The position numbers and the translations under genes were made by a program. Shown piece after piece: positions 12,870 through 23,361 of a stretch of 64,000 bases of DNA. Each line of letters starts with the position of its first letter. The stretch's first letter is position 1. This DNA is from Chrysoperla carnea (lineage: Eukaryota; Arthropoda; Insecta; Neuroptera; Chrysopidae), in NCBI RefSeq assembly GCF_905475395.1, contig NC_058341.1:67587501-67651500 (forward strand). The letters run 5' to 3'. Under the pieces are notes generated by a model. The model made no database searches and had not been told where the DNA came from. It saw only the letters and a program-made list of their open reading frames with translations.

Positions 12870-14730
12870 CGGTTACAGAAAGTTATAGTGTAAACCAACA
12901 AAGAATGCAAAAAATTAAAATTTGGGAAAAAATGAACTGCATCAATGAATAGAGTACAAAATTCTGTATCGATCAGTGGACATAGTAAAAAAAAATACAT
13001 ATTTATTGAGATATGGATGGAGCTACAAATACACATGGAGCCATAAAAATAGACAAAACTTTTGAAACAACCTGATAATAAACCTTATTAAAAACTAATC
13101 AGTGTTCAGAGGACCAAGTCAGATTATCAGCTAAATAACATTATCTATTGAAAGACGGAGTTTTAAACAATGTTGTCAAACGTTAGATTGTTAGATACTC
13201 CGATATTTAGCCAAGTGTAATATTATTCTTAAGGGATCTGAGTTTTTTAGACCTTGTTCACAATATGCCAGTAATTTAGTCCCTTTTCCTAATAAGGCCC
13301 TTTTTACTTTTATCACTCAATAAACTAGTTATAAACAATCATATACCATCACAGTTAGTTTCTTTCAAAATGTAAACATTTACTTTACTTTAAACATGAA
13401 ATATAATACAATAATAATATCGGCCATTTGTACTGAAATAAAAATTGTATATAATTCTATACGATAATATTATAATAATGGTTTTTTTTTTGTTATTATT
13501 AAATAATATTATTATTATAGTTATAGTTTTTATCTAAACGAGCATAATAAGAAAAAAAATGCAAAATTGATAAGTTTCACCTTGAAATTATTTTGTTTTT
13601 TATATATACATGTAACGACATCTATAAGATAACAAATCTACTACTTCAATGACTAGGTTGATTTCTTAGAAAAGTTGGAGCATAGAATAATATAACCTAT
13701 CGGACAGAATGAAAACTACAACTTTTCAAAAAAACCGGCCCTCTTACATTTTAAGGGCGAACTATTTTTAGTTTAGCAAGGTTTTCAACCAAAAATATTT
13801 ACCTTTTAATATTTTTTTTAACCACAATAAAATTAGCGTGGAATATTAGTAAAATTTATTAAATCATATATAAAAAAATTGCTCTCTAAATGCTCCTTCA
13901 GATTCCACAATTTCTCCAATTATTAAATTATCACTTAATTAAATATATGTTTTGAGACTACCAGAACGCAAAGCAGTTAGTAGACATTCGGAAACGCATC
14001 TTTATAGAGTATTTCGAGTGAAGTTTTGGCACCTCGTCTGGCAATGCGTTTTCGCCAAAGGTAAACTTCTGTATACCCAGATGCCACGTGAATCATCGTG
14101 CAAAATTGAATATACTAGTTCAAAAAGTCGAGCAAGAGTTTTCATCAAAATTTTTCATTTTATTGAGAAAGAGATAAGCTAAATTTGATAAAATATTGTG
14201 ATGATTCAAAATTCGATCTATAATCTTTAACTGAATCAGTCTGTATATTAGAGCGTTGAGTCTGACGCGAACATTGGCTTACGCCCTTCTATTCATCGCA
14301 AATATCGCTCATGGTTTTGAACACTTGAACTGATCTCCAGCGTTTCCTGTTTCGCAGCATCAGCCAGTTCGATAGCTTTGCCAAGGTCCAGATTTTCTGT
14401 TTGAAATACTCAACTCAAAGACAAAGTCAAAGAATGCACCTAGCTCAAAACATGTATGGATATTTGATTCGTCAGTGGAAGTGAGTTTCATAAATAGGTG
14501 CGTTTACAGGTTGTTGTTAGTGCAAAACTTATGTGGACACATTCTCAATGGGAGGGGTTTTGACCCCCAAAACCCCTTCCTTGCTAGTTTCAGCCTTGGG
14601 CCTGGCTGAAAAGCTAAACTTTCCATAGGAGTTTTTAACATTACTTTGATTGTGTCCTATTTGGAGTATATAAGTATTTACACCAATTGTAAAGTAATTT
14701 CAGATAAACAAATAAAAAATTTTTTTCAGT
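12870..14730. other. Unannotated sequence
   Basis: No gene seen. The block ACATTCGGAAACGCATCTTT at about 13983 recurs, in the same orientation, at about 61194, so some of this is dispersed repeat. Confidence 0.5.
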
Positions 14731-14734
14731 TTTG

Positions 14735-15245
14735 ACAGTGACAAAAAATTTTTTGATATCAAAATATTGAAAATTGAAATTTTTCTTTAATTATCCAGCT
14801 TTCGATATTTAGAACATCAAGACAGATATCGAAAAATTATATTCTTATTTTTCGTCTATATTCATGAAGTTATAATAAAATTCATCATCAAAATTGAAAA
14901 TAAAATAAAAATAATTTCAACCTTAAATCTACCCTGCTGGTACATTCCTTGTACGGGCGGAGACATGTTGTTTTCTTTTCTATCTCATTGCTTATATGTT
15001 TACTTTCTAATAAACAGTTTATTTTTTTAAAATTTGTTTTCATTCATTCCAAGTGAAAATTATCAAAAGCTTGTGGTTTTTTTAGATTCCTCCATAAGAG
15101 CAATGTATTTTATATCGATTTTCAATGATTTTTTCTTAAAAATTTACATGGATACCTAAGCTGAAATTTTAACCACATAATGTGCCTATTAAAAAATTTT
15201 GAGCCTTTAAATCAAACATTGCTGTCATGCTCATACATCCTTAAA
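14735..15245 (+). repeat. Dispersed repeat family B, second copy
   Basis: Closely follows 5000-5535, including the shared ends GCTGTCATGCTCATACATCC and the TCATGAAGTTATAA block. Confidence 0.75.
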
Positions 15246-15283
15246 GAGAGTCTGGATTTTATATTTTTCGTAATCAAGTTTTA

Positions 15284-15400
15284 ATTTTTATACCATTTAT
15301 ATACCAAATCATTTATAGGTATACTAAGTTTTGTCTCAAGTTTGTAACACTTAAAAATATTGATGGTACGAAAAAAATTTTGGTATAGGTTGTCATAAAA
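15284..15400 (+). repeat. Dispersed repeat family A, 5' fragment
   Basis: First about 115 bases of the family (TTTTTATACC through GGTATAGG), abutting the inverted repeat that flanks the LINE. Confidence 0.65.
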
Positions 15401-15496
15401 AAACTTTTCAAAAAAAAACCGTCTTAAAAAAAAACTATTCCAAAACAAATTAATATGCACTAAAAAGTAAAAAATAACGATAATATAATGTATTTG

Positions 15497-15604
15497 CAAT
15501 TATTGTTATTTTTGAAGTCGGTGTCAGCCAAGAATTCAACTGTGACAGAACAGTTTGCTACATTAACTTTGCTGATACCGACTCTAAAAATAACAATAAT
15601 TGTA
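15497..15604. repeat. Small fold-back repeat beside the LINE tail
   Basis: A 33-bp arm (CAATTATTGTTATTTTTGAA, GTCGGTGTCAGC) faces its complement (GCTGATACCGAC...AATAACAATAATTG) over a loop of about 45 bp. Confidence 0.8.
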
Positions 15605-15620
15605 GCTAAATTATATTATC

Positions 15621-18600
15621 TTTTTTTTTTTTTTTACTTTATTTTATTTATTCATTTATTTGATATGCCCTATTGGGCTAATCAATCCATACATAAGTAC
15701 ATAGGCTCTGATAAAACAATAAAAAAGTATATTTACATCACAAAAAAGAAAACTTCAAATTCTTGAAATAATTAATTAATAAATACTACTATAAATATCG
15801 AAACAATGGATTTCGGAATTATATTAAACTAAATGAAATGAAACGTTGGGGAAAGAGTGTCAAGTTATTTTCCCCGTTTTATTAATCATAAATTATTTTC
15901 CCCGTTAATCTTGCTGCTCTGTTGTTCAGTATTTCTTTCAAAAAGTTGCCCACTTTCAAGACAGTTTCTTCATCTCTAACATTCAAAACACTTTCTAAGC
16001 ACGATAACCCACCTCTCATCAAATCAAGTCTTTTACCCTCATTGACTCCTGGACAGTCAAAGATTAGATGGTAGCCAGATTCACTTCCACCACAAAGTGG
16101 ACATATTCTTTGATTATTTAATTTATTTTTGTTTTCCCACATGTATCGTCCCAATCGGAAGTTAGCCAGAACTCTCCTCGTGCTCTTCTGCGCTACTGCT
16201 AGGTAAGGTGCCCCGTATACAAAGTGGCCAATTTTATTGAAAATGTCCAAAGACGGCATATCTTTTATATTTTCAAACATGTTTTTTCTGTGCCACACAT
16301 GTAAGAGTTCTTTCATATAATTTTTTTTATTATTATATGATTTATTAGTATCTATTAATTCATTAATATCAAGTCCGAATTCTTGAACAATTTCTAAGAT
16401 TCTGTCTTTAAATCCATGATCGAAACAATCCTGTTGAAGCTTTCTTTCATTTTCTCCCATCTTAACTCTGCAAAAGTATGTCAAACAGTGCTGCACTATA
16501 TACGCGTCTATGGGCACTTCTCCTAACTCTATCAGTGCTGCATCGCTAGAAGCTGCTTTAGCCACACCCAATACGTCTTTCCACATACTGCACACAAAAG
16601 ACTTTACATTTTTATCTATTTTTTCCATTCCCCATATTTGTGCACCAAATGTCAAGATTGGCATAACTAAAGCTTTGATCATTTTTTTAATAACTTCAAC
16701 AGGATTTGGATGCTTACATAGGCTTAGTCGAATGTTCGCCCAAACACCTTTCGCCTTTCGAATCATATTCTCTTGGTGCATTTTCCAGCTACCATTATGA
16801 GTAATGTAAACTCCCAGGTATTTGAAGTCTTTAACGCATTCAATCTCTTTTCCACCCATGCTCCATGTTTCATTTTTATGCTTTTTGCATCCATTACTCA
16901 CGATAAGCATTTTTGTTTTCTCCACATTAACAGTTAGTTCCCATTTATTGCAGTAGTTTTCCATTCCTTTTAACGCATTTCGCATTCCCCCAATTGAGTT
17001 TGAGATCAACACTATGTCGTCCGCATACATTAAAATTCTAATTTCTTGACTTCCAACGCAAGGACTAATAGTGTTATACTCAGTCATATGTTCTGGTAGA
17101 TCATTTATAAATAATATAAACAATAGTGCAGATAATTGACAGCCTTGCCTTAAACCTCGGTTTGTTTTAAATGTTTCTGACACTAATGTTGAGCTGTATC
17201 CAATACAACATGTTGATCCAGCGTATATTGACTTCAAAATGTCAATCATATTCTTTGGCATTCTGAAAGAACTTAATTTATGCCAAAGTTTATTTCTGTC
17301 TACCAGGTCGAATGCTTTACAGAGGTCAATGAAACAGCAGTACATCTTATTGCGTTTCCTATATAAGTTTCTTTGTATCAGGTATTTTAAAATTAAAATA
17401 TTGTCCACTACCTCATAGTTTGGTCGAAAACCGGATTGACAGCAAGTTATAATTTTGTTTTCAGTGGCCCATTCTTGTATTCTTACGGATAGGATTTTAG
17501 TATATACTTTACTTATGCTTGGTAGTGAAGTAATCCCTCTATAGCTTTCTATATTATTCACACTACCTTTGCCCTTGTATATATTACGCACAAAACCCAC
17601 CGACCAAGCTGCAGGAAATTTCTTGCTTGATTGCAGTTTCTGATAAAGCTCCGTTATCGTTTTTACCCAGATTTCACTTTTACTCGCACACACAATAAAA
17701 TCGTTCAATATTCCGTCAATACCAGGTGATTTTCTAAATTTTAAACCTTGTATTGCACTTAAAACTTCGTCCACCTGTATTTGAATGCTTATATTATCAT
17801 CTGGTGCATTCTCAATTTGTTCTTCAATAGATTCATCAATAAAATCTTCTCTGCCACTTTCATAAAGTCTCTTGTAGTGATTAACCCAATCGTGTACATC
17901 TGTTTTTCTGGAAAACTCTTTAGCTTTTTCTTCTCGCATCAGAGACCACAACTTCTTGTTATCGCCTTGCTCCAAAGCAGATTTAATGTCATCAATATGC
18001 TTTTCTTCGCTAATGCACTTTTTAAACTTACACGTCTCCCTGTATTTTTCACGAGTATTGATATACGCATGTATAGTGTGATAATTTCTATTCCGCCGCA
18101 TTTGTCTCAGACTATTTCTCATTTCTTTTTTGAGTTCTATGCATTCTTTATCAAACCATTTTGCTTTTTTAATTTTATTGTCATTACTAGATGATTTCAC
18201 TTCCATATCACCAGCAACATGTGAAAACCATTTCTCAAGCAAGTCTACTGCTAAGTCTGTATTATTATTCTTTACACATTCATTAATGCCTATCATATAC
18301 AGCTCTGTTTCGACTGACTCAAGAAGGCTTTCCATCTTCTGCAGTCCTTGTTCTGTACATCTGAATCTTCTTCTCTCTTCACATCTTTCTTCTATGTCTT
18401 TTTGAATATTCGAGGATATAGTTACTTCAAGTGGAAAGTGATCTGATTCTGTTGCCTCACTAACTCTCATGTCAATCCCATCCTGATACAATGCGTCAGA
18501 AACTATAACATAGTCAACGACACTACAACCATTTTTATTTACAAATGTCCATTCGCCTTTTTTATCGCTTTTAGTTCTTCCATTAATAATATACATATGA

Positions 18601-19190
18601 GTATTTACACACATACTTAATAACATTCTTCCATAATTATTTATAACCTGATCCTTACTTAACCGTTCCAAATTTATGGTATTTATGTTGGTGTAATATG
18701 TTGTTAGTTCGTCTGCTTCTTCAATTAATATTTCTTGTGCATTACCTACTCTGGCATTAAAATCACCACCTAGAGCCATTTCTGCGTGTGGATATTTGTC
18801 TTTTATTTGCCAAATTTCATCTTCTAATTGACTGAAAAACTTTTTATTTGTATAATTTGAGCTTTCAGGATGCTGATATATTGCCCCTATTAAGATGTGT
18901 TTACCATTGTTTTTTAATGAAATCCAAATTACTTCTTCCAATTCGTTATCTATTTGCTTTATAGAATTTGCGATCTCTGACCTATAATAAATACTTAAAC
19001 CACCTGGATACCTGCCCCTATCAGTTGCTCTACACCTACTCTTACTCAAGCATTCAAAACCATATAACGCGTATGTTTTATTGTTTGGCACCCACGTTTC
19101 AACTAGTATAAAAATATCAAAGGATTGTAAATACTGAACCACTTCTAGCTATTAGACTTGACACCCCATCCTCCAATGTTCCAGAAAACG
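15621..19190 (-). mobile_element. 5'-truncated non-LTR (LINE) retrotransposon
   Basis: The element lies on the minus strand. Its 3' end carries an A-rich tail seen as a T run at 15621-15638 followed by TTTATT repeats. Upstream of the long frame the reading WNIGGWGVKSN, the usual first strand of the endonuclease, is visible in another frame with a stop, so the copy has a frameshift and is cut off near 19190 with no first ORF. Flanks 15411-15472 and 19191-19250 are inverted copies of one another. No clear target duplication was found. Confidence 0.85.
15882..19142 (-). CDS. Retrotransposon endonuclease/reverse transcriptase (ORF2-like), 5' damaged
   Basis: A 1086-codon frame. An apurinic endonuclease domain spans residues 1-240 (GGDFNARVG 125-133; SDHFPLEV 233-240). 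Reverse transcriptase follows at about 455-790: SPGIDG, FIDLCKAFD with the first metal-binding Asp, RGLRQGCQLSALLF 662-675, and YADD at 706-709. A C-terminal zinc knuckle CPLCGGSESGYHLIFDC is of CX2CX7HX4C type. The first codon is GTG, not ATG; the true start lies upstream beyond a frameshift. All catalytic residues I can check are intact, so the copy is young, but it cannot express a full endonuclease without repair. The clade (I/Jockey/R1-like) is not resolved by eye. Confidence 0.9.
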   Translation of the reverse strand: MVQYLQSFDIFILVETWVPNNKTYALYGFECLSKSRCRATDRGRYPGGLSIYYRSEIANSIKQIDNELEEVIWISLKNNGKHILIGAIYQHPESSNYTNKKFFSQLEDEIWQIKDKYPHAEMALGGDFNARVGNAQEILIEEADELTTYYTNINTINLERLSKDQVINNYGRMLLSMCVNTHMYIINGRTKSDKKGEWTFVNKNGCSVVDYVIVSDALYQDGIDMRVSEATESDHFPLEVTISSNIQKDIEERCEERRRFRCTEQGLQKMESLLESVETELYMIGINECVKNNNTDLAVDLLEKWFSHVAGDMEVKSSSNDNKIKKAKWFDKECIELKKEMRNSLRQMRRNRNYHTIHAYINTREKYRETCKFKKCISEEKHIDDIKSALEQGDNKKLWSLMREEKAKEFSRKTDVHDWVNHYKRLYESGREDFIDESIEEQIENAPDDNISIQIQVDEVLSAIQGLKFRKSPGIDGILNDFIVCASKSEIWVKTITELYQKLQSSKKFPAAWSVGFVRNIYKGKGSVNNIESYRGITSLPSISKVYTKILSVRIQEWATENKIITCCQSGFRPNYEVVDNILILKYLIQRNLYRKRNKMYCCFIDLCKAFDLVDRNKLWHKLSSFRMPKNMIDILKSIYAGSTCCIGYSSTLVSETFKTNRGLRQGCQLSALLFILFINDLPEHMTEYNTISPCVGSQEIRILMYADDIVLISNSIGGMRNALKGMENYCNKWELTVNVEKTKMLIVSNGCKKHKNETWSMGGKEIECVKDFKYLGVYITHNGSWKMHQENMIRKAKGVWANIRLSLCKHPNPVEVIKKMIKALVMPILTFGAQIWGMEKIDKNVKSFVCSMWKDVLGVAKAASSDAALIELGEVPIDAYIVQHCLTYFCRVKMGENERKLQQDCFDHGFKDRILEIVQEFGLDINELIDTNKSYNNKKNYMKELLHVWHRKNMFENIKDMPSLDIFNKIGHFVYGAPYLAVAQKSTRRVLANFRLGRYMWENKNKLNNQRICPLCGGSESGYHLIFDCPGVNEGKRLDLMRGGLSCLESVLNVRDEETVLKVGNFLKEILNNRAARLTGKIIYD

Positions 19191-19429
19191 TTACTTTATA
19201 GTGCATATTAATTTGTTTTAGAATCGTTTTTTTTAAGTCGGTTTTTTTTTTGTTTAAATTTGTTTTATTATGAGATTTTTCGTGAATCTGAAGTACATTA
19301 ACAAATTTTTCACTAAATAAAGAATCATCGAAATCAGTTCACCCAGTAAAAAGTTCTGAGGTAACAAACATAAAAAATAAAAATACAGTCGAATTGAAAA
19401 CCTCCTCCTTTTTTTGAAGTCGGGTAAAA

Positions 19430-19695
19430 ATCACCTATTAGTCCATTTTTTTTAATCTGTTTGTGGACACGATATCTCAAAATCGAAAAGAGATATCGAG
19501 CTGAAAATTTTCTAGCGTACTCAATTGGATCTGAGGAAGTGAGAAGAAAGACATTCTTATTACTTTGTCTGTAAGAGTGACTATCTTTCTTTAGTTACAT
19601 GACGTAACAAAACCATTGCGAATTCATCACTGTCTATACATGATATTTCAACAGTTAACTCTGTCAATTGTTTGTCTTCACTTGTAAACTTTAAT
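19430..19695 (+). repeat. Dispersed repeat family A, 3' portion
   Basis: Begins at the AATCACCTATTAGTCCATTT block and runs to the AACTCTGTCAATTGTTTGTC end, lacking the 5' part. Taken with 15284-15400 it looks like one copy interrupted by the material between them, LINE included. Confidence 0.6.
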
Positions 19696-19875
19696 TTTAT
19701 TGATATGCTAATAAGTGTGCGTACCTATATGTAATTTTGAACCTGTTCGGTAAGTAAAACCGGTTGTAGTAAATGAGTAAACAAAATTTTCATGTTTTGA
19801 AAAAAAAATACAAAACAAAACAAAAATTCCCATGTAGGAGCTGCATATACTTAGTGAATTTTACTCAAGAAAATA

Positions 19876-19887
19876 TACCATAATATT
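19876..19887. repeat. Left copy of the 12-bp target-site duplication of the tRNA-like array
   Basis: TACCATAATATT, identical to 21448-21459. Confidence 0.75.
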
Positions 19888-20040
19888 ATTACTTATTATT
19901 GTTGTTCACATTTAATTATGCACACAATATTTACATCATGGTCTTTCGACTAGTTTTGATATATAATATGTTACATTCAATCGTAAACTAAATTGACAAA
20001 TGTCTTGTCTAGCAATCTTAATTAAAGAGAATTGAAAAAA

Positions 20041-20082
20041 ATACACTCGAACCAGGACTCGAACCCGGACTTCTTGGATTCA
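20041..20082 (-). pseudogene. Inverted tRNA-like half copy
   Basis: Reverse complement of the 3' half of the tRNA-like head, from anticodon loop to acceptor stem. The 5' half, including box A, is absent. It joins directly to the A run of the first direct unit. Confidence 0.75.
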
Positions 20083-20127
20083 AAAAAAAAAATTCATTGA
20101 GTTGAAAAAATTGCATTCGTGTCTAGA

Positions 20128-20199
20128 ACTCGAATAGCCTAATTGGTAGGGCGCTTGACATGAATCCAAGAAGTCCGGGTTCGAGTCCTGGTTCGAGTG
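20128..20199 (+). tRNA. tRNA-like sequence, array copy 1
   Basis: Folds as a class I tRNA: 7-bp perfect acceptor stem (ACTCGAA/TTCGAGT), U8-A9, D arm GCC/GGC with loop TAATTGGTAG, and T arm CCGGG/CCTGG with loop TTCGAGT. Box A TAGCCTAATTGG and box B GGTTCGAGTCC match Pol III promoter consensus. A run of seven T (20202-20208) follows at once as terminator. The anticodon arm is poor: base 31 and base 39 do not pair and base 33 is A instead of the near-universal U. The formal anticodon would be TGA, yet there is no long variable arm as in tRNA-Ser. Probably a tRNA pseudogene or a small-RNA unit rather than a decoding tRNA. Confidence 0.55.
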
Positions 20200-20434
20200 T
20201 ATTTTTTTCAATTCTCTTTAATTAAGATTGCTAGACAAGACATTTGTCAATTTAGTTTACGATTGAATGTAACATATTATATATCAAAACTAGTCGAAAG
20301 ACCATGATGTAAATATTGTGTGCATAATTAAATGTGAACAACAATAATAAGTAATAATAATAAATAAGGTGGATAAACAAAGTAAAAAAAAAAAAAAAAT
20401 TCATTGAGTTGAAAAAATTGCATTCGTGTCTAGA

Positions 20435-20506
20435 ACTCGAATAGCCTAATTGGTAGGGCGCTTGACATGAATCCAAGAAGTCCGGGTTCGAGTCCTGGTT
20501 CGAGTG
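20435..20506 (+). tRNA. tRNA-like sequence, array copy 2
   Basis: Identical head to copy 1, 307 bases downstream, with the same anticodon-loop anomaly and the same T-run terminator. Confidence 0.55.
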
Positions 20507-20741
20507 TATTTTTTTCAATTCTCTTTAATTAAGATTGCTAGACAAGACATTTGTCAATTTAGTTTACGATTGAATGTAACATATTATATATCAAAACTAG
20601 TCGAAAGACCATGATGTAAATATTGTGTGCATAATTAAATGTGAACAACAATAATAAGTAATAATAATAAATAAGGTGGATAAACAAAGTAAAAAAAAAA
20701 AAAATTCATTGAGTTGAAAAAAAATTGCATTCGTGTCTAGA

Positions 20742-20813
20742 ACTCGAATAGCCTAATTGGTAGGGCGCTTGACATGAATCCAAGAAGTCCGGGTTCGAGT
20801 CCTGGTTCGAGTG
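20742..20813 (+). tRNA. tRNA-like sequence, array copy 3
   Basis: Identical head to copies 1 and 2, 307 bases after copy 2. The upstream A run (GAAAAAAAATTG) is two bases longer than in the other copies. Confidence 0.55.
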
Positions 20814-21046
20814 TATTTTTTTCAATTCTCTTTAATTAAGATTGCTAGACAAGACATTTGTCAATTTAGTTTACGATTGAATGTAACATATTATATATCA
20901 AAACTAGTCGAAAGACCATGATGTAAATATTGTGTGCATAATTAAATGTGAACAACAATAATAAGTAATAATAATAAATAAGGTGGATAAACAAAGTAAA
21001 AAAAAAAAAAATTCATTGAGTTGAAAAAATTGCATTCGTGTCTAGA

Positions 21047-21118
21047 ACTCGAATAGCCTAATTGGTAGGGCGCTTGACATGAATCCAAGAAGTCCGGGTT
21101 CGAGTCCTGGTTCGAGTG
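21047..21118 (+). tRNA. tRNA-like sequence, array copy 4
   Basis: Identical head, 305 bases after copy 3. A T run directly follows the acceptor stem. Confidence 0.55.
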
Positions 21119-21352
21119 TATTTTTTTCAATTCTCTTTAATTAAGATTGCTAGACAAGACATTTGTCAATTTAGTTTACGATTGAATGTAACATATTATA
21201 TATCAAAACTAGTCGAAAGACCATGATGTAAATATTGTGTGCATAATTAAATGTGAACAACAATAATAAGTAATAATAATAAATAAGGTGGATAAACAAA
21301 GTAAAAAAAAAAAAAAATTCATTGAGTTGAAATAATTGCATTCGTGTCTAGA

Positions 21353-21424
21353 ACTCGAATAGCCTAATTGGTAGGGCGCTTGACATGAATCCAAGAAGTC
21401 CGGGTTCGAGTCCTGGTTCGAGTG
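21353..21424 (+). tRNA. tRNA-like sequence, array copy 5 (last)
   Basis: Identical head, 306 bases after copy 4. Its downstream body is cut off 23 bases later at the 12-bp target duplication. Confidence 0.55.
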
Positions 21425-21447
21425 TATTTTTTTCAATTCTCTTTAAT

Positions 21448-21459
21448 TACCATAATATT
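21448..21459. repeat. Right copy of the 12-bp target-site duplication of the tRNA-like array
   Basis: TACCATAATATT, identical to 19876-19887. The array sequence stops in the middle of its unit just before this repeat. Confidence 0.75.
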
Positions 21460-22196
21460 TGTTTGTTAGTAGACCAGGCTCTAGATAGAGTAGAGTGTGC
21501 ATAAATCGAGGACCGGAATTTGGTTATTGATTCTTGTTAGGAATAGCCTATAGATTAATATATATTATTATGGCGAAACATTACATCTGTATAATATTCT
21601 ATGTCTATAAAGTGATCTGTAATAAGGTTCCAATTAAAATCGGTAGATAGAGGCTTCCTTAGTAGGATTAACGAATAAACAAATTATGCAAGTCATTTTT
21701 AACATCTACTTGAATATTAGAGAAATTTTTTTTAAATTTTGTCATTTCTACAACACCAATAGCTACATTTTCAAAATAAAAATTTGCTAAAAACAAGTTT
21801 TGGTACGGCCATATGAATATTTTAATAGGTTTAATTAATATATTGAGCATTACGATTAAAAAATGCGTTATATTTTTCGGAAACCTGTTGAAGAATAAAC
21901 GGTTTAGTCTCGTAATAGCCAAAGACATCGCTTGCCAAACCAGTTATATACCGCAGCCAGCTAGCTTAATTAGCCGTTCAATTAATCGACCTAGCCTTTT
22001 CAGCAAACGGCGCCGTTCAACTAGCGGCCTGATTGATGTCTTATACAACATTTAATAAGAATTAGGACCTTCAGCACCGTTTTTGATGAAAATTTGGAAT
22101 TAAACTTTATTCACCCTCTGGGCAAATGGTGCTTTTGCCCAGGGGATGGTAATCAAAACTTTCAGGGGTCTAAAAATTTGACGTTTTTTGAAACGT

Positions 22197-22816
22197 CATT
22201 TGCACGAAAATTAACGGAGTTATAATGAAAAGATAATTGCCTTATGCCTTTTTTTATGTTTTACTCAGCACAAAAACTGATGAATTTACCACGGGAACTA
22301 AAATGAATGCTTATCGCTTTGAAATTTAAATTATTTAGGTACTGACAACATACTCAAAAATTTCAACTGTTTCAATTTAAAAGAAAAATTGTCTCAATTT
22401 AAAAAAAAAAAAAAAAATGTCTATTCTTAAATAACTCGAAAAATAATAAAGTTACAAAGAAAAGTATTGAAGGTAAAATATTCGGCGGAAAAAGAGCTAA
22501 CTTTTTGGCCTGTTCACTTTTTTTGTAACTTAGAATTTTTTGAGTTATTTAATAAAATAGACATTTTTTTGATTTTTTTGTAATTTTCTTGCATTTAAAT
22601 TGCAATATTTCAAAACTATATGCTCGAAACTACTAGAACTTTTTGAACATGTTGTGTAGTACTTAAATCAAGTAAATTGGAAAGCGGTCAACATTAATTT
22701 TAGTTCCCGTGGTAAATTCATCAGTTTATTTGCTGAATAAAATATAAACTAAAGTACGAGCAACTTTCTTTTCATTTCATTCTATTCATTCAACTTTGTT
22801 AATTTTCGTGCAAATA
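22197..22816. mobile_element. Fold-back element, family C copy 1
   Basis: Arms share TTTGCACGAAAATTAAC, CAGCACAAAAACTGATGAAT and the TAGTTCCCGTGGTAAATTCA block in inverted order. The same layout recurs at 29882-30747. It lies just upstream of the P450 gene. Confidence 0.75.
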
Positions 22817-23361
22817 GCTTGGAACTTTTCTTTTCATTTTCAATTTGATTGTACATTATTAATACCGTCGAAGCATCTTAAGCCTGATTATCTTTACTAT
22901 ATTGGAAACGAAGCAACCTCTGATTATGTCGTAGATTGAAGTCAGACCGACGGTGTCTTTAATGACAAAGAGGAGGAAAAATGGGTTTTTATGGCGGTTA
23001 GCAGAACAATGAGATACATTGTGTTTATAAATTGATGAATTATCACAATTATAAACAGTAAGAAGCCCTATTTCGTTAACGATACACTGCGTCAGATTCA
23101 AAAAATTAAAATTTACTCTGCTCTCTTAATGCGATGGTTTTGAGACACCTTATAGTTATGGAAGATATGGAAGGGACACATTGGATATAGAATAAATATA
23201 GTATTTTATATATTTATATATTATATACTTTAAAGTAAGTATTATTGTTTATATTTTAATCTTAAAGTGTTAATCTAAAACGCCTCAAATTGTTTTTCGA
23301 TATTTTCATATATGAAATGCTTCAATAATTATTTTTTAAAAGACATAATAAAACGATAAAT

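Larger units (their letters stand above)
19888..21447. repeat. Tandem array of tRNA-like Pol III units with an inverted half unit, flanked by a 12-bp direct repeat
   Basis: Five direct units recur every 305-307 bases. They differ almost only in poly(A) length, so the array is recent. To the left, 19888-20082 is an inverted copy of about 20161-20355, making a large hairpin. The whole is bounded by TACCATAATATT at 19876-19887 and again at 21448-21459, a 12-bp direct repeat typical of a target-site duplication. Each unit comprises a tRNA-like head, a seven-T run, a body of about 200 bases and an A-rich end. The short frames here are shadows of the repeat. Confidence 0.85.

Noticed and set aside
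16510..18405. Plus-strand frames of 91-137 codons
   Set aside because: Shadows of the long minus-strand retrotransposon frame.
20252..21436. Three near-identical short frames starting MKKIHSNQDSNPDFLDSC
   Set aside because: They are minus-strand readings of the tRNA-like units and vary with the T-run length; no protein family.
19888..21447. Regular repeats with constant period as a CRISPR array
   Set aside because: Unit and 'spacers' are all identical, the unit is 306 bp, and the host is a eukaryote.
23205..23235. TATA-like run upstream of P450 exon 1
   Set aside because: The whole region is AT-rich, so a TATA box cannot be distinguished from background.
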